Below are positions 49,250 to 57,898 of a DNA stretch of 64,000 nt, in pieces; the first letter of the stretch is position 1; every line of letters starts with the position of its first letter. The stretch is from positions 248,001-312,000 of the forward strand of contig NZ_JACHBW010000005.1 in the NCBI RefSeq assembly GCF_014200455.1. The letters are read 5' to 3'. The DNA is from Paraburkholderia bannensis (GTDB taxonomy: Bacteria > Pseudomonadota > Gammaproteobacteria > Burkholderiales > Burkholderiaceae). The position numbers and the translations under genes were made by a program. The notes under the pieces are model-generated. The model saw only the letters and a list, made by a program, of their open reading frames with translations, was not told the origin of the DNA and made no database searches.

Positions 49250-49726
49250 TCAATTCGGACCATCGGCCTCGATCATGCCGTCCAGATTCGCTTGCAATCG
49301 CATGATGACGCGATGCGCGGCCTTGATGTCGTCGACGGCCAATCCATCAGAGAGGCGGTTGATCCATGGCGCCTGAAGGCTCATGGCAGCATCAAAGGCC
49401 TGCCTTCCCGCGTCTGTCAGAACGACAAGCTGGGCGCGGCGATGGTGCGGGTTCGCCTCGAAACGAACCAAACCGTCCTCGGCCAGGTCGTTCACTATCC
49501 GTTGGACATTCTGACGATTGGCCCCTAAGTCCCGGGCGAGCCAAGCCACCGGTTGAGGCCGCTCTGTTGCGCTGATGGCGCCAAGGATCTGCCAGCGTGC
49601 ACTTGTAAGCCCAAGTCCCGCAACGAGGCGATCCCCCGCGGTCAGAAGTCCGCTATTGAGCCGGAAGAGGTCAAGAATCACGTCTGTCAGGAATTCGCCG
49701 GCTGGCGTTCTCGCTTTTTTGCGCAT
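49250..49726 (-). CDS. MarR family transcriptional regulator
   Basis: A 158-residue MarR protein with winged helix LTSARWQILGAISATERPQP, recognition region WLARDLGANRQNVQRIVNDL and wing GLVRFEANPHHRRAQLVVLT. It is divergent from a small ABM-domain gene, and two dyads lie between them, so it probably represses both. Confidence 0.89.
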   Translation of the reverse strand: MRKKARTPAGEFLTDVILDLFRLNSGLLTAGDRLVAGLGLTSARWQILGAISATERPQPVAWLARDLGANRQNVQRIVNDLAEDGLVRFEANPHHRRAQLVVLTDAGRQAFDAAMSLQAPWINRLSDGLAVDDIKAAHRVIMRLQANLDGMIEADGPN

Positions 49727-49744
49727 ATGTCACCATAAAACTTA

Positions 49745-49794
49745 ATTGACAACATCATGTCAATTTCTATAAATTGATCATGTCAGGTTGACAT
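49745..49794. promoter_or_regulatory. Two MarR-type dyads between marR-like and ABM genes
   Basis: ATTGACA-ACATCA-TGTCAAT (49745-49764) and ATGTCA-GGT-TGACAT (49780-49794) are inverted repeats sharing the TGTCA/TGACA half-site, set in AT-rich sequence between the divergent start codons at 49726 and 49821. Repeated half-sites at this position fit operator use. Confidence 0.6.
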
Positions 49795-49820
49795 CATGCT
49801 TCCAAACCGAGGAGTGCGCC

Positions 49821-50189
49821 ATGCTGCAGTTACGTCCCCTTGACCCGTCCTTCGCGATCGACCGTCAACTTGCCACTGACGCGGTTCCCGTCGTGCTCAT
49901 GAATGTGTTCACACTGGATCCGGCCGACGAGCCGATCTTTCTCAAGGCCTGGCAAGACGATGCCGCGTTTATGAAGCAGCAACCCGGCTTCATTTCGACG
50001 CAACTCCATCGCGCGCTCGGAGAACATCCGACGTACATGAACTACGCTGTCTGGGAGTCCACTGCTCATTTCCGGGCGGCTTTCTCTCAGCCGGAGTTCA
50101 AGGCGAGCCTGGCCGCCTATCCCTCCTCGGCAATCGCTTCTCCCCACCTGTTCCAGAAGGTTGCCGTGCCGGGAATTTGCGTCAGCTAG
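49821..50189 (+). CDS. Antibiotic biosynthesis monooxygenase (ABM) domain protein
   Basis: A 122-residue protein with a single ABM fold: VVLMNVFTLDPADEPIFLKA, AAFMKQQPGFISTQLHRAL and YMNYAVWESTAHFRAAF. The family holds cofactor-free monooxygenases and heme-degrading enzymes, and often works on quinone-like compounds. GAGGAG nine bases upstream supports ATG 49821 over the longer frame. It is probably controlled by the divergent MarR protein. Confidence 0.83.
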   Translation: MLQLRPLDPSFAIDRQLATDAVPVVLMNVFTLDPADEPIFLKAWQDDAAFMKQQPGFISTQLHRALGEHPTYMNYAVWESTAHFRAAFSQPEFKASLAAYPSSAIASPHLFQKVAVPGICVS

Positions 50190-50386
50190 GGACTGACGCC
50201 CTGCTGAAGCAATGTCGCAACGCGCCTTTTCACGCGGGTTGGCTACACAGTCCGCACGAAGGGATGCGACGAGGGCGACAGGGATGTGACGGACAGCTTT
50301 ACGGTGCGCAGGCCGGAGCCGCCTTCTGACTGTCCTTCCATGCACTGGCACCCATGACCACGCATGACATGTGCCGGATGCAAGCG

Positions 50387-51289
50387 TCAGGCGTCGCCCG
50401 GAAGAAGTGCCTTTGCAATCTCATCGACGAACACTCGCGTCTTCGCGGGGATCAACGCGCCGGGTGGCATCACCGCATTGATACCGATGTCTCGCACGGA
50501 ACACCAGCCGGGCAAGACTTCACTGAGTCGTCCATCCGCCAGATAGGGCGCAGCCATCCACGGCGGCACCATGGCGATACCGACACCCTTCACGGCGGCT
50601 TCGAAAATGGCTTCAAGGCTGTTGGCAGAGTACGGTCCGCCCGGACGCACGCTGCGTCGCTCGCCATTCTTCTCCAGTATCCAAAGGGGCCAGTCGCCGT
50701 GGGTCGTGAAGCCCAATGATGCGTGCGACTGCAAGTCCTCGACGCATTCGGGTGCTCCGCGCGCCTCCAGATAAGCTGGCGCAGCGACGAGAATGCTTCG
50801 GAACGACGTGAGGCGCTTTGCGATTAGCGAACTGTCTTTGATCGTGCCCGTGCGGATCACGACGTCGAAGCCCTCGCGCACGATATCAACGGTGCGGTCG
50901 AGAAAGTGAGCGTCGACGTGGATCTGCGGGAACTTGAGAAGAAAATCCGGGATCAGTGGCGCAATCAACTCACGTCCAATCGACACCGGCAACGAGACCT
51001 TCAGCGTACCTTGCGGCGAGGCCGCAAAGTCGCCAACCTCGCGCGTTGCCATATCGAGTTCGTCAAGCACCGAGCGCACCCGGCGAAAGTAGAACGTGCC
51101 GGCTTCCGTCAACGTCACGCTACGGGTGGTCCTGACCAGCAGTCTGACTCCCAGACGCCGCTCCAGTTGGCTGAGGCGGCGGGAAATGACGGACGGGTCG
51201 CGAGACAGTTCCGCCCCCGCTGCGCGAAAGCTGCCCGTGCCTGCGACAGCGGCGAACGCGATCAGATCGTCGAAACCTTCATATGACAC
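50387..51289 (-). CDS. LysR family transcriptional regulator
   Basis: A LysR regulator of the subgroup that ends its recognition helix DPSVISRRLSQLERRLGVRL; the effector domain has GTLKVSLPVSIGRELIAPLI and FDVVIRTGTIKDSSLIAKRL. The start is uncertain: GTG 51289 gives VSYEGFDDLIAFAAVAG, the normal LysR N-terminus (300 residues), while ATG 51322 adds 11 residues. Neither has a strong ribosome-binding site. It is divergent from an SDR gene and probably regulates it. Confidence 0.84.
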   Translation of the reverse strand: MSYEGFDDLIAFAAVAGTGSFRAAGAELSRDPSVISRRLSQLERRLGVRLLVRTTRSVTLTEAGTFYFRRVRSVLDELDMATREVGDFAASPQGTLKVSLPVSIGRELIAPLIPDFLLKFPQIHVDAHFLDRTVDIVREGFDVVIRTGTIKDSSLIAKRLTSFRSILVAAPAYLEARGAPECVEDLQSHASLGFTTHGDWPLWILEKNGERRSVRPGGPYSANSLEAIFEAAVKGVGIAMVPPWMAAPYLADGRLSEVLPGWCSVRDIGINAVMPPGALIPAKTRVFVDEIAKALLPGDA

Positions 51290-51365
51290 GATAAATGCAT
51301 TCCATGCACGATTGATTTGCATTGTACGCGGATTGTTTCGCCGGTTGCACGCCTGTACATTGCAC

Positions 51366-51379
51366 CCATTGTTCAATGG
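51366..51379. promoter_or_regulatory. CCATTG-TT-CAATGG palindrome overlapping a ribosome-binding site
   Basis: A perfect six-base dyad whose right arm runs into the GGAGG used by the SDR gene starting at 51389. Binding here, or pairing in the transcript, could block translation or transcription of that gene. Confidence 0.45.
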
Positions 51380-51388
51380 AGGTGTGGC

Positions 51389-52051
51389 ATGAAGACTTTT
51401 CTCAGCATCGGCTCGGGTCCCGGCATCGGCATCTCGACGGCCGAACGGTTCGCGCGTGAGGGCTTCCGCGTGGTCCTGACGTCGCGCAACCCGGACAAGC
51501 TCGTCGAGCGAGCGAAACAGCTAACGGAAAAGGGCTACGCGGTCAGCACCAAGGCCGTCGACGCCGCAGACCTGCAAAGCGTGTTGCAACTGGTTCGCGA
51601 TACGGAAGCTGAATTCGGCGCAATCGATGTATTGCATTTCAATGCGGCGTCGATGCACGCAGCGTCGATCGAAACCCAGTCCATCGACACGTTCGTACCC
51701 GATCTGACCGTCAATATCGGCGCGGCCCTGGTGGCCACGCAAGCTGTTTCGAAGGGGATGTTCGAGCGCGGCAGCGGCGCGATCCTTTTGACCGGCGGCG
51801 CATTTGCGACCCAGCCCCATCCCGATTATCTGTCGCTCAGCATTGGCAAAGCCGGGATTCGTAACCTGACATACGGGATTTTCGACACGTTCAAGAAGCG
51901 GGGCGTCCACGCCGCCTCCGTCACCGTCGCGACGCTGGTATCGGCTGACTCGCCTGAGGCGCGTGGCGTTGCGCAAGCCTTCTGGGATCTGTATGCACAA
52001 CCTCGCGAAAGCTGGGCGCCGGAAGTGACCTATCCAACTCAAACCGCCTGA
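51389..52051 (+). CDS. Short-chain dehydrogenase/reductase (atypical)
   Basis: A 220-residue SDR-like protein. The NAD(P) motif is IGSGPGIGISTAERF rather than TGxxxGxG. The fold continues with LTSRNPDKL and HFNAASMH, but the usual Ser-Tyr-Lys region reads GGAFATQPHPDYLSLSIGKAG, so Tyr and Lys are present (YxxxxxGK spacing altered). GGAGG lies nine bases before ATG 51389. It is divergent from a LysR gene. Confidence 0.83.
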   Translation: MKTFLSIGSGPGIGISTAERFAREGFRVVLTSRNPDKLVERAKQLTEKGYAVSTKAVDAADLQSVLQLVRDTEAEFGAIDVLHFNAASMHAASIETQSIDTFVPDLTVNIGAALVATQAVSKGMFERGSGAILLTGGAFATQPHPDYLSLSIGKAGIRNLTYGIFDTFKKRGVHAASVTVATLVSADSPEARGVAQAFWDLYAQPRESWAPEVTYPTQTA

Positions 52052-52317
52052 AGATGGCGCCCGGTCGTGCCATCCAGGTGCCCTTATCTCAAGGCGGTGG
52101 TGTGAGTCGATCTCTTCTCTGAGCACTGCCTGCGGCATATTGATGATCCGCATCCAGCGGCTGCGATGCGGCAAAGCGTGCCGCTCCAACACCCTGCGAT
52201 CAATGCGACGAATTCATTCATTGGCGAAGGCAGTCAGCAATACAAAGAGCCACCGATGAATAAGACGTAGCGCTTGCTGTCTCTGCAAGCCATTCGATGG
52301 GCTACGCTGCCTGATGC

Positions 52318-53223
52318 TCAATGGCCGAGCGTTTCGACCAGCAACTGACGCAACCACCGTATGCCGGTGTCGCCGTCGTAGAGTTCGTGCCAGTGCAAGG
52401 TCGATTCGAAGCGGGGTAGATCGATGGGCAAGGGGTAGATGGCAAAATGTCCCGATTCGTTGAACGCCTTCGCAACGCCACGAGGCAGCGTGACCATCCA
52501 GTCGGTATGTCGCAGAATATCTGGCGTCACGTTGAAATGCGAAACACGCAATGCTATGCGCCGATGCAATCCGCCTTGACGCAGTGATTCCTCGATCAGG
52601 ACATGACTGCGATCCGCCGAAGCAACTGCAACGTGAGACAGTTCCTGAAAGCACTTGGCGGAGATCCGGCGCGACGGCAGACCCGGACGTTTGCGCGTCA
52701 TGCAGGCGTACTCCTCGTTGAAAAGCAGTTCGTGCAATGTCGTCGCCTTCAGCGAAGGCAGATTGCCAATTGCGAAATCCAGCCTACCTAACCGCATACG
52801 TTCCTCGACTTCAGTTAGCGGGACCGTTTCCGCCGCGATGCAAACGCCGGGTGCGCACTTCTGTAGCTTTTCGCAGATGGCGGGTAGAAAAACCTGCTCC
52901 CCCACATCGGACATCGAAAGCCGAAATTCGCGGGTGCTGGTTGCGGAGTCGAATTGCTCGCTCTGGCGGATTGCCTCGCGCGCGGCGGCTAGCGAACGGC
53001 CGACCGGATCGCTGATTCGTTGCGCGAATAGTGTTGGCAACATTCCTTCAGGTGTGCGTATGAAAAGCGGGTCGTCGAACAACGCCCGCAGGCGTCCGAG
53101 CGCATAGCTTGTTGCTGGTTGTGACAAGCCAAGGCGCTTGCCTGCCTGCGTGAGGCTGCGTTCTTCGAGAACGGCCTGAAACACACGCATAAGATTGAGA
53201 TCGATCCGGTTGAAATCCGTCAT
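52318..53223 (-). CDS. LysR family transcriptional regulator (NodD/NahR-like branch)
   Basis: A 301-residue LysR regulator beginning MTDFNRIDLNLMRVFQAVLE with LTQAGKRLGLSQPATSYALG and LRALFDDPLFIRTPEGMLPT, the sequence style of the NahR/NodD/DntR branch that responds to aromatic inducers. ATG 53223 has GGGAA eight bases upstream; ATG 53238 is an alternative. It is divergent from the acyl-CoA ligase gene and so is the probable activator of the catabolic cluster 53320-61099. Confidence 0.87.
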   Translation of the reverse strand: MTDFNRIDLNLMRVFQAVLEERSLTQAGKRLGLSQPATSYALGRLRALFDDPLFIRTPEGMLPTLFAQRISDPVGRSLAAAREAIRQSEQFDSATSTREFRLSMSDVGEQVFLPAICEKLQKCAPGVCIAAETVPLTEVEERMRLGRLDFAIGNLPSLKATTLHELLFNEEYACMTRKRPGLPSRRISAKCFQELSHVAVASADRSHVLIEESLRQGGLHRRIALRVSHFNVTPDILRHTDWMVTLPRGVAKAFNESGHFAIYPLPIDLPRFESTLHWHELYDGDTGIRWLRQLLVETLGH

Positions 53224-53319
53224 ATTTATGTTTCCCATATTATTTATGAATTTGACGGATAGTATAGGCAAACCTAGACTCGATCGCACCCACACATATT
53301 CCCTGAGGTGTTTGATCGC

Positions 53320-54936
53320 ATGAATAGGCTAGACGATCCGCTGGATTCGGCGCGTCCTCCCGCATCGCAGCGCACCCTTCCTGCGTTGCTAAAACAGCGC
53401 GTGGCGCGCAACGGCGAAGCGCCGCTTTTTTCCGATCGCGCGACGACCTGGAGCGCCTGCGAAGCGATCGATGCCGCTGCGAGGCGCGCGGGCGTGCTTG
53501 GCGAGCAGGGCGTGAAAAAGGGCGATCGCGTCGCCATTCTCTGCTCGAACCGCATTGAATTCATCGAGACGATGCTGGGCTGCGCCTGGATCGGCGCCGT
53601 GGCAGTCCCGATCAACACGGCGTCGCGCGGCATGCAGTTGCAGCATATTCTCAGCAATTCCGGTGCGCGTCTGCTGGTCGCGGAAGCATCGCTGCTGGAA
53701 GCCGTATTCGCACTGCCCGCACAGACGACGTCGCTAGAAGCGATCTGGGCGATAGGCGCGGTGCCGGGCATCGAACCTGGCGTGCACGCATTTTCCGTTC
53801 GTGAGTTTCCGCGGCCTGGTGAAGCACTTGAAGCGGTCGACCTCGAGGATGGCGATCCGTTCGCCATTCTCTATACCTCGGGGACATCTGGGCTCTCGAA
53901 AGGTGTGGTTTGTCCGCATGCGCAGTTTTACTGGTGGGGCGCCAACACGGGCGGCGATCTCGAGGTGCGCAAGGGCGACGTGCTCTACACCTGCCTGCCG
54001 CTCTTTCATACCAACGCGCTCAACAGCTTTTGTCAGGCGCTGATGCACGACGCACAACTGATCGTCGACCGGCGCTTTTCAGCGAGTGGCTTTTTTGACG
54101 CTCTGATCGAAACTGGCGCGACCGTGACCTTCGTGCTCGGTGCAATGGTGCCAATCCTGCTGTCGCGGCCTGAGTCGCAAAAGGAGCGCGCGCATCGTGT
54201 GCGAGTCGCGCTCGCGCCGGGAGTGCCGGCGAAATTCCAGAACACATTCACAGCGCGCACTGGCATTGGTCTGATTGACGGTTACGGTTCGACGGAAACA
54301 AATTCGGTGATCGGCGGCAAACTCGCCGAACGACGCGACGGCTTTATGGGCAAGCTCGCGGCGGGATTTCACGCGCGCGTGGTCGATGCCCACGATCGCC
54401 CTGTGCCCGATGGCGAAGCGGGCGAACTCATCCTGCGCGCCGACGAGCCATGGGCGTTTGCGAGCGGCTATTTCGGCATGCCGGAAAAGACCGTTGAAGC
54501 GTGGCGCAACCTGTGGTTTCACACGGGTGATCGCGTGGTGCGCGACGCCAGCGGCTACTACCGTTTCATGGACCGTCTTAAAGACGTGATACGCCGGCGT
54601 GGCGAAAACATTTCGTCGTTCGAAGTCGAGCAGGTCCTGCTGAGTCATCCAGCGATAGAGCTGGCCGCCGTGTTCGCGGTGAAGTCGGCGCTCGCGGAAG
54701 ACGAAGTGATGGCGGCGATCGTTTTGCGTGAAGGCGCCGTCCTTGACGCGCTCGAGCTTGTGAAGTTCTGCGAGCCGCGTCTGCCGTATTTCGCGGTGCC
54801 GCGCTATCTGGACTTCCGTACTACCTTGCCGAAAACGGAGAACGGCAAAATCCAGAAGTTCCGCTTGCGCGATATCGGTATTACCTCAACGACCTGGGAT
54901 CTAGAGGCCTCGGGTTACCGGCTTAGGCGCGCTTAA
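53320..54936 (+). CDS. AMP-forming acyl-CoA ligase (CaiC-like)
   Basis: A 538-residue adenylating enzyme that should activate a carboxylic acid to its CoA thioester. Core motifs: P-loop ILYTSGTSGLSKGVV, GYGSTETNSV, hinge YRFMDRLKDVIRRRGENISS and catalytic Lys region LPKTENGKIQKFRL. It resembles crotonobetaine/carnitine-CoA ligase more than long-chain ligases. ATG 53320 was chosen over GTG 53308, as GAGG lies 11 bases upstream. It is the first gene of the cluster and defines it as CoA-dependent catabolism; the acid is unknown. Confidence 0.87.
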   Translation: MNRLDDPLDSARPPASQRTLPALLKQRVARNGEAPLFSDRATTWSACEAIDAAARRAGVLGEQGVKKGDRVAILCSNRIEFIETMLGCAWIGAVAVPINTASRGMQLQHILSNSGARLLVAEASLLEAVFALPAQTTSLEAIWAIGAVPGIEPGVHAFSVREFPRPGEALEAVDLEDGDPFAILYTSGTSGLSKGVVCPHAQFYWWGANTGGDLEVRKGDVLYTCLPLFHTNALNSFCQALMHDAQLIVDRRFSASGFFDALIETGATVTFVLGAMVPILLSRPESQKERAHRVRVALAPGVPAKFQNTFTARTGIGLIDGYGSTETNSVIGGKLAERRDGFMGKLAAGFHARVVDAHDRPVPDGEAGELILRADEPWAFASGYFGMPEKTVEAWRNLWFHTGDRVVRDASGYYRFMDRLKDVIRRRGENISSFEVEQVLLSHPAIELAAVFAVKSALAEDEVMAAIVLREGAVLDALELVKFCEPRLPYFAVPRYLDFRTTLPKTENGKIQKFRLRDIGITSTTWDLEASGYRLRRA

Positions 54937-55038
54937 AGCCGCGCGCATGACAAGAAAGACGCCGTGCATTGGTGCGCGGCGGACCGCTGCAATTCCATCG
55001 AACTACCCAGTGCATTTGCTGCACATCTGGAGCCGCTG

Positions 55039-56376
55039 ATGGCAAGTCTGCAATCCCTGTCCCAACCGGACCCTCGTGCGCCAGGCGCATCGCCTGCGCG
55101 CGTCGACGACACGTCACTGAAACGTATCGTATTGGCCTCTGTGGCCGGCAACGCGCTTGAGTGGTACGACTTCTTTCTTTACAGCACTGCCGCCGCGCTC
55201 GTGTTCGGCGAGCTGTTCTTTCCGAAGGGCACCGATCCGCTGATCGGCACGCTCGCGGCCTTCGCTGGCTTTGCGGTGGGCTTTGCGGCACGACCGTTGG
55301 GAGGCATCCTGTTCGGCTATGTTGGCGACCGGTTCGGGCGCAAAGGCGCGCTCGTGTGGACGTTGTCGATCATGGGCGGCGCGACATTCCTGATCGGTGC
55401 ACTCCCGACCTATGCACAGGTTGGCATCTGGGCGCCTGCGCTGCTGCTCGCGCTGCGCGTGCTGCAGGGCATTGCAGCGGGCGGCGAATGGGGAGGTGGG
55501 GTGCTCATGATCAGCGAGTCTGCGCCTCCGGAAAGACGCGGCTTCTATGCCTCGCTCAGCCAGATCGGCGTGGGTGGCGGCTTTGTGCTCTCGGCGGCGA
55601 TTTTCTTCGTCGTACAGATGCTGCCGAAGGACGCCTTCATGAGTTGGGGCTGGCGCGTGCCGTTTCTGCTGTCGATCCTCATTTTCGGCGTGGGCGTTTA
55701 TATCCGCTCGCGACTGCCTGAAAGCGCTGAATTCGCGCAGCACAAAGCCGAGGGCAAAGAAACGCATATGCCACTCGTCGAAGTCATTCGCAAGCACCCG
55801 CGTGAAATCCTGCTGGCGATGGGCCTGCGCGTGGCCGAGAACGGCGGCTCGTACATCATCCTTGCGTTCTCGCTCGCCTACGGCAAGTTCATTGGCGTGT
55901 CGAATCAGGTGATGCTTGGCGGGGTGATCGTGTCGATGAGCGTGGAACTTGTGACGATGCTGCTATGGGGGCGGCTGTCCGACCGCATCGGACGGCGTCC
56001 TGTGTACCTGATCGGCGCAGGCGGGCTTGTCGTGATCGCGTTTCCGTTCTTCTGGCTGATCGACAGCCACGTAGCGGCGCTCGTGTGGCTCGCATTCCTG
56101 CTAGGCAATGCGGTCTGTCACGGTGCAATGATCGGCACGCAGCCGAGTCTGATGAGCGAACTCTTCAGTACCGAAGTGCGCTACACGGGCATGGCGCTCG
56201 GTCACGAAGTCGCGGCGGTGTTCGCTGGTGGCCTTTCCCCTCTGATCGCGACGGCATTGCTTGCCCACTATCACGCAGCATGGCCGGTCGCGCTCATGAT
56301 GATGGCGATGGGGTTGATTACAGTCGCCGCGCTGGCCTTTACGCGCGAGACCGTCGTGCGGCGCGCACCCGCATGA
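55039..56376 (+). CDS. MFS transporter, metabolite:H+ symporter (MHS) family
   Basis: A 445-residue inner-membrane carrier with 12 predicted helices. Family blocks: IVLASVAGNALEWYDFFLYS, RPLGGILFGYVGDRFGRKGA, GGEWGGGVLMISESAPPERR and the mid-loop RLPESAEFAQHKAEG. Relatives import dicarboxylates, shikimate, aromatic acids and osmolytes. GGAG precedes ATG 55039. It follows the CoA ligase by about 100 bases and its stop overlaps the thiolase-like start, so it probably imports the acid that the ligase activates. Confidence 0.88.
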   Translation: MASLQSLSQPDPRAPGASPARVDDTSLKRIVLASVAGNALEWYDFFLYSTAAALVFGELFFPKGTDPLIGTLAAFAGFAVGFAARPLGGILFGYVGDRFGRKGALVWTLSIMGGATFLIGALPTYAQVGIWAPALLLALRVLQGIAAGGEWGGGVLMISESAPPERRGFYASLSQIGVGGGFVLSAAIFFVVQMLPKDAFMSWGWRVPFLLSILIFGVGVYIRSRLPESAEFAQHKAEGKETHMPLVEVIRKHPREILLAMGLRVAENGGSYIILAFSLAYGKFIGVSNQVMLGGVIVSMSVELVTMLLWGRLSDRIGRRPVYLIGAGGLVVIAFPFFWLIDSHVAALVWLAFLLGNAVCHGAMIGTQPSLMSELFSTEVRYTGMALGHEVAAVFAGGLSPLIATALLAHYHAAWPVALMMMAMGLITVAALAFTRETVVRRAPA

Positions 56377-57539
56377 GGCCCACCGCAATGTCCTTCAACG
56401 ATTTCGACGGCGTGGTGATTCCGGCCGCCGTGGAAGTGCCGTACAGCCGGCAACCCGGCGCAGGCAATACCGGCGATCTGCTTGCGCGCGCGTTCGGACT
56501 GCTCATCGAAAAGTCGGGCCTGTCTCCCAGGCAGATCGACGGGCTGGGCGTGGCCTCGTTCACGCTCGGCCCCGACCACGCGATCGATCTCGCGTGGCGG
56601 CTCGGTCTGAGCCCGCGCTGGTGCATGGACGATTGCCACGGAGGCGCGAGTGGCATCAATCTGCTTCAGCATGCGATCCGTGCGATCCAGCACGGCGACG
56701 CAAATGCGATAGCGCTCGTCTCAGGCGACCGATTCGAGGCGGCGGATTTTCGTCAGCTCGTCGAGCACTACAACCTCACCACACGGACCTGGCTGCGCCC
56801 GTTGCAGAACGGCGGTCCCAACAGCGTGTTCGCCATGCTCACGCAACGCCACGCGCGCTGCCATGGCCTCACGCGCAGCGACTACGGCGCGGTGTGCATA
56901 GCGCAACGCGCTTGGGCCACGCAGAACCCGCAAGCGGTTTATCGCACACCGATGTCGCTCGCCGACTATCTCGAAGCGCCGCCGGTCGCCGATCCACTCG
57001 GGCGTTTCGACTGCGTGCCGGTGGTCAGCGGCGCGAATGCGATCTTGCTCACGCGCGCCGATCTTGCCGCCGGTGTCCCGACGGTTCGCGTGCGCGCGCT
57101 TCAATGCCTCTACAACGCAGATCATCAGGAAGGCGATGGGTTGACAACGCCGCTTGCAAGCATCAGCGGCGAACTCTGGCGACAGGCGGGCTTCGGCGCT
57201 GCCGATGTCGATGTGGTTTCGGTCTACGACGATTACCCAGTGATGACGCTCGTGCAGTTGTGCGACCTGGGATTCGCGCCCGACGGCGATCTGCGCGCGC
57301 TGATCAGCCGCCTGGGCACGCGCGCGCTCGCAGTCAACACGTCGGGCGGGCAGCTATCGGCCGGCCAGGCGGGCGCCGCGGGCGGCATGCACGGCCTCGT
57401 GGAGGCCATCACCCAGCTGCGCGGCGCGGCTGGCGAGCGGCAGGTGAAGAGCGCCACCCGCGCCGTCGTAAGCGGCTATGGCATGGTCGAGTACCGCTTC
57501 GGCATGTGCGCGAACGCGGTCGTACTGGAGCGGACATGA
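56373..57539 (+). CDS. Thiolase-like protein (lipid-transfer/Ltp2-like) lacking the nucleophilic Cys
   Basis: A 388-residue thiolase-fold protein of the SCP2/lipid-transfer type: VASFTLGPDHAIDLAWRLGL, DDCHGGASGINLLQHAIRAI, AIALVSGDRF and the C-terminal LAVNTSGGQLSAGQAGAAGG. Thiolases carry C-x-S-G where this one reads G-A-S-G, and the GHP motif near the end reads GQA, so claisen-type thiolysis is unlikely. Ltp2-like proteins of this kind act with a DUF35 partner as retro-aldolases on CoA thioesters, and such a partner overlaps here by ATGA. ATG 56373 overlaps the MFS stop; ATG 56388 is the alternative. Confidence 0.83.
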   Translation: MRPTAMSFNDFDGVVIPAAVEVPYSRQPGAGNTGDLLARAFGLLIEKSGLSPRQIDGLGVASFTLGPDHAIDLAWRLGLSPRWCMDDCHGGASGINLLQHAIRAIQHGDANAIALVSGDRFEAADFRQLVEHYNLTTRTWLRPLQNGGPNSVFAMLTQRHARCHGLTRSDYGAVCIAQRAWATQNPQAVYRTPMSLADYLEAPPVADPLGRFDCVPVVSGANAILLTRADLAAGVPTVRVRALQCLYNADHQEGDGLTTPLASISGELWRQAGFGAADVDVVSVYDDYPVMTLVQLCDLGFAPDGDLRALISRLGTRALAVNTSGGQLSAGQAGAAGGMHGLVEAITQLRGAAGERQVKSATRAVVSGYGMVEYRFGMCANAVVLERT

Positions 57540-57898
57540 ACGGCGCCACGACATCACTTGAAGTTCACGAATGCACGCAATGCGGTACGACGCTGTTTCC
57601 GGCGCGTTACTTTTGCCCCGCCTGCGGAGGGAAGAACTGGCTGGCGCGCACGACGCAAACTGGCGTCGTGATGGAAGCGACCGTAGTGCGCCATCGCGCG
57701 GGCGAGGGCGAGGGCGGGGCCAGTCCACTGCATCTTGCGAGCGTGCGCACGCAGGCAGGTCCCGTCGTGATCGCGCGCATGGAGATGCCGCTCGCGGACG
57801 AGACGCTAGTCAGTCTCGCAGTCGATGCCCTGCATCGCATCGTTGCACACCCTATCGATACAACCGGATTGGCGGGGGATCACCATGTCGATCAATGA
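57536..57898 (+). CDS. DUF35 zinc-ribbon/OB-fold protein, thiolase partner
   Basis: A 120-residue protein with a rubredoxin-like zinc ribbon (Cys13, Cys16, Cys27, Cys30 in ECTQCGTTLFPARYFCPACG) followed by an OB fold (GVVMEATVVRHRAG, VIARMEMPLADE). DUF35 proteins form complexes with Ltp2-type thiolase-fold enzymes and complete their active site. It overlaps both neighbours (start ATGA with the thiolase-like gene, 14-base overlap with the SDR), which fits a stoichiometric complex. Confidence 0.86.
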   Translation: MNGATTSLEVHECTQCGTTLFPARYFCPACGGKNWLARTTQTGVVMEATVVRHRAGEGEGGASPLHLASVRTQAGPVVIARMEMPLADETLVSLAVDALHRIVAHPIDTTGLAGDHHVDQ

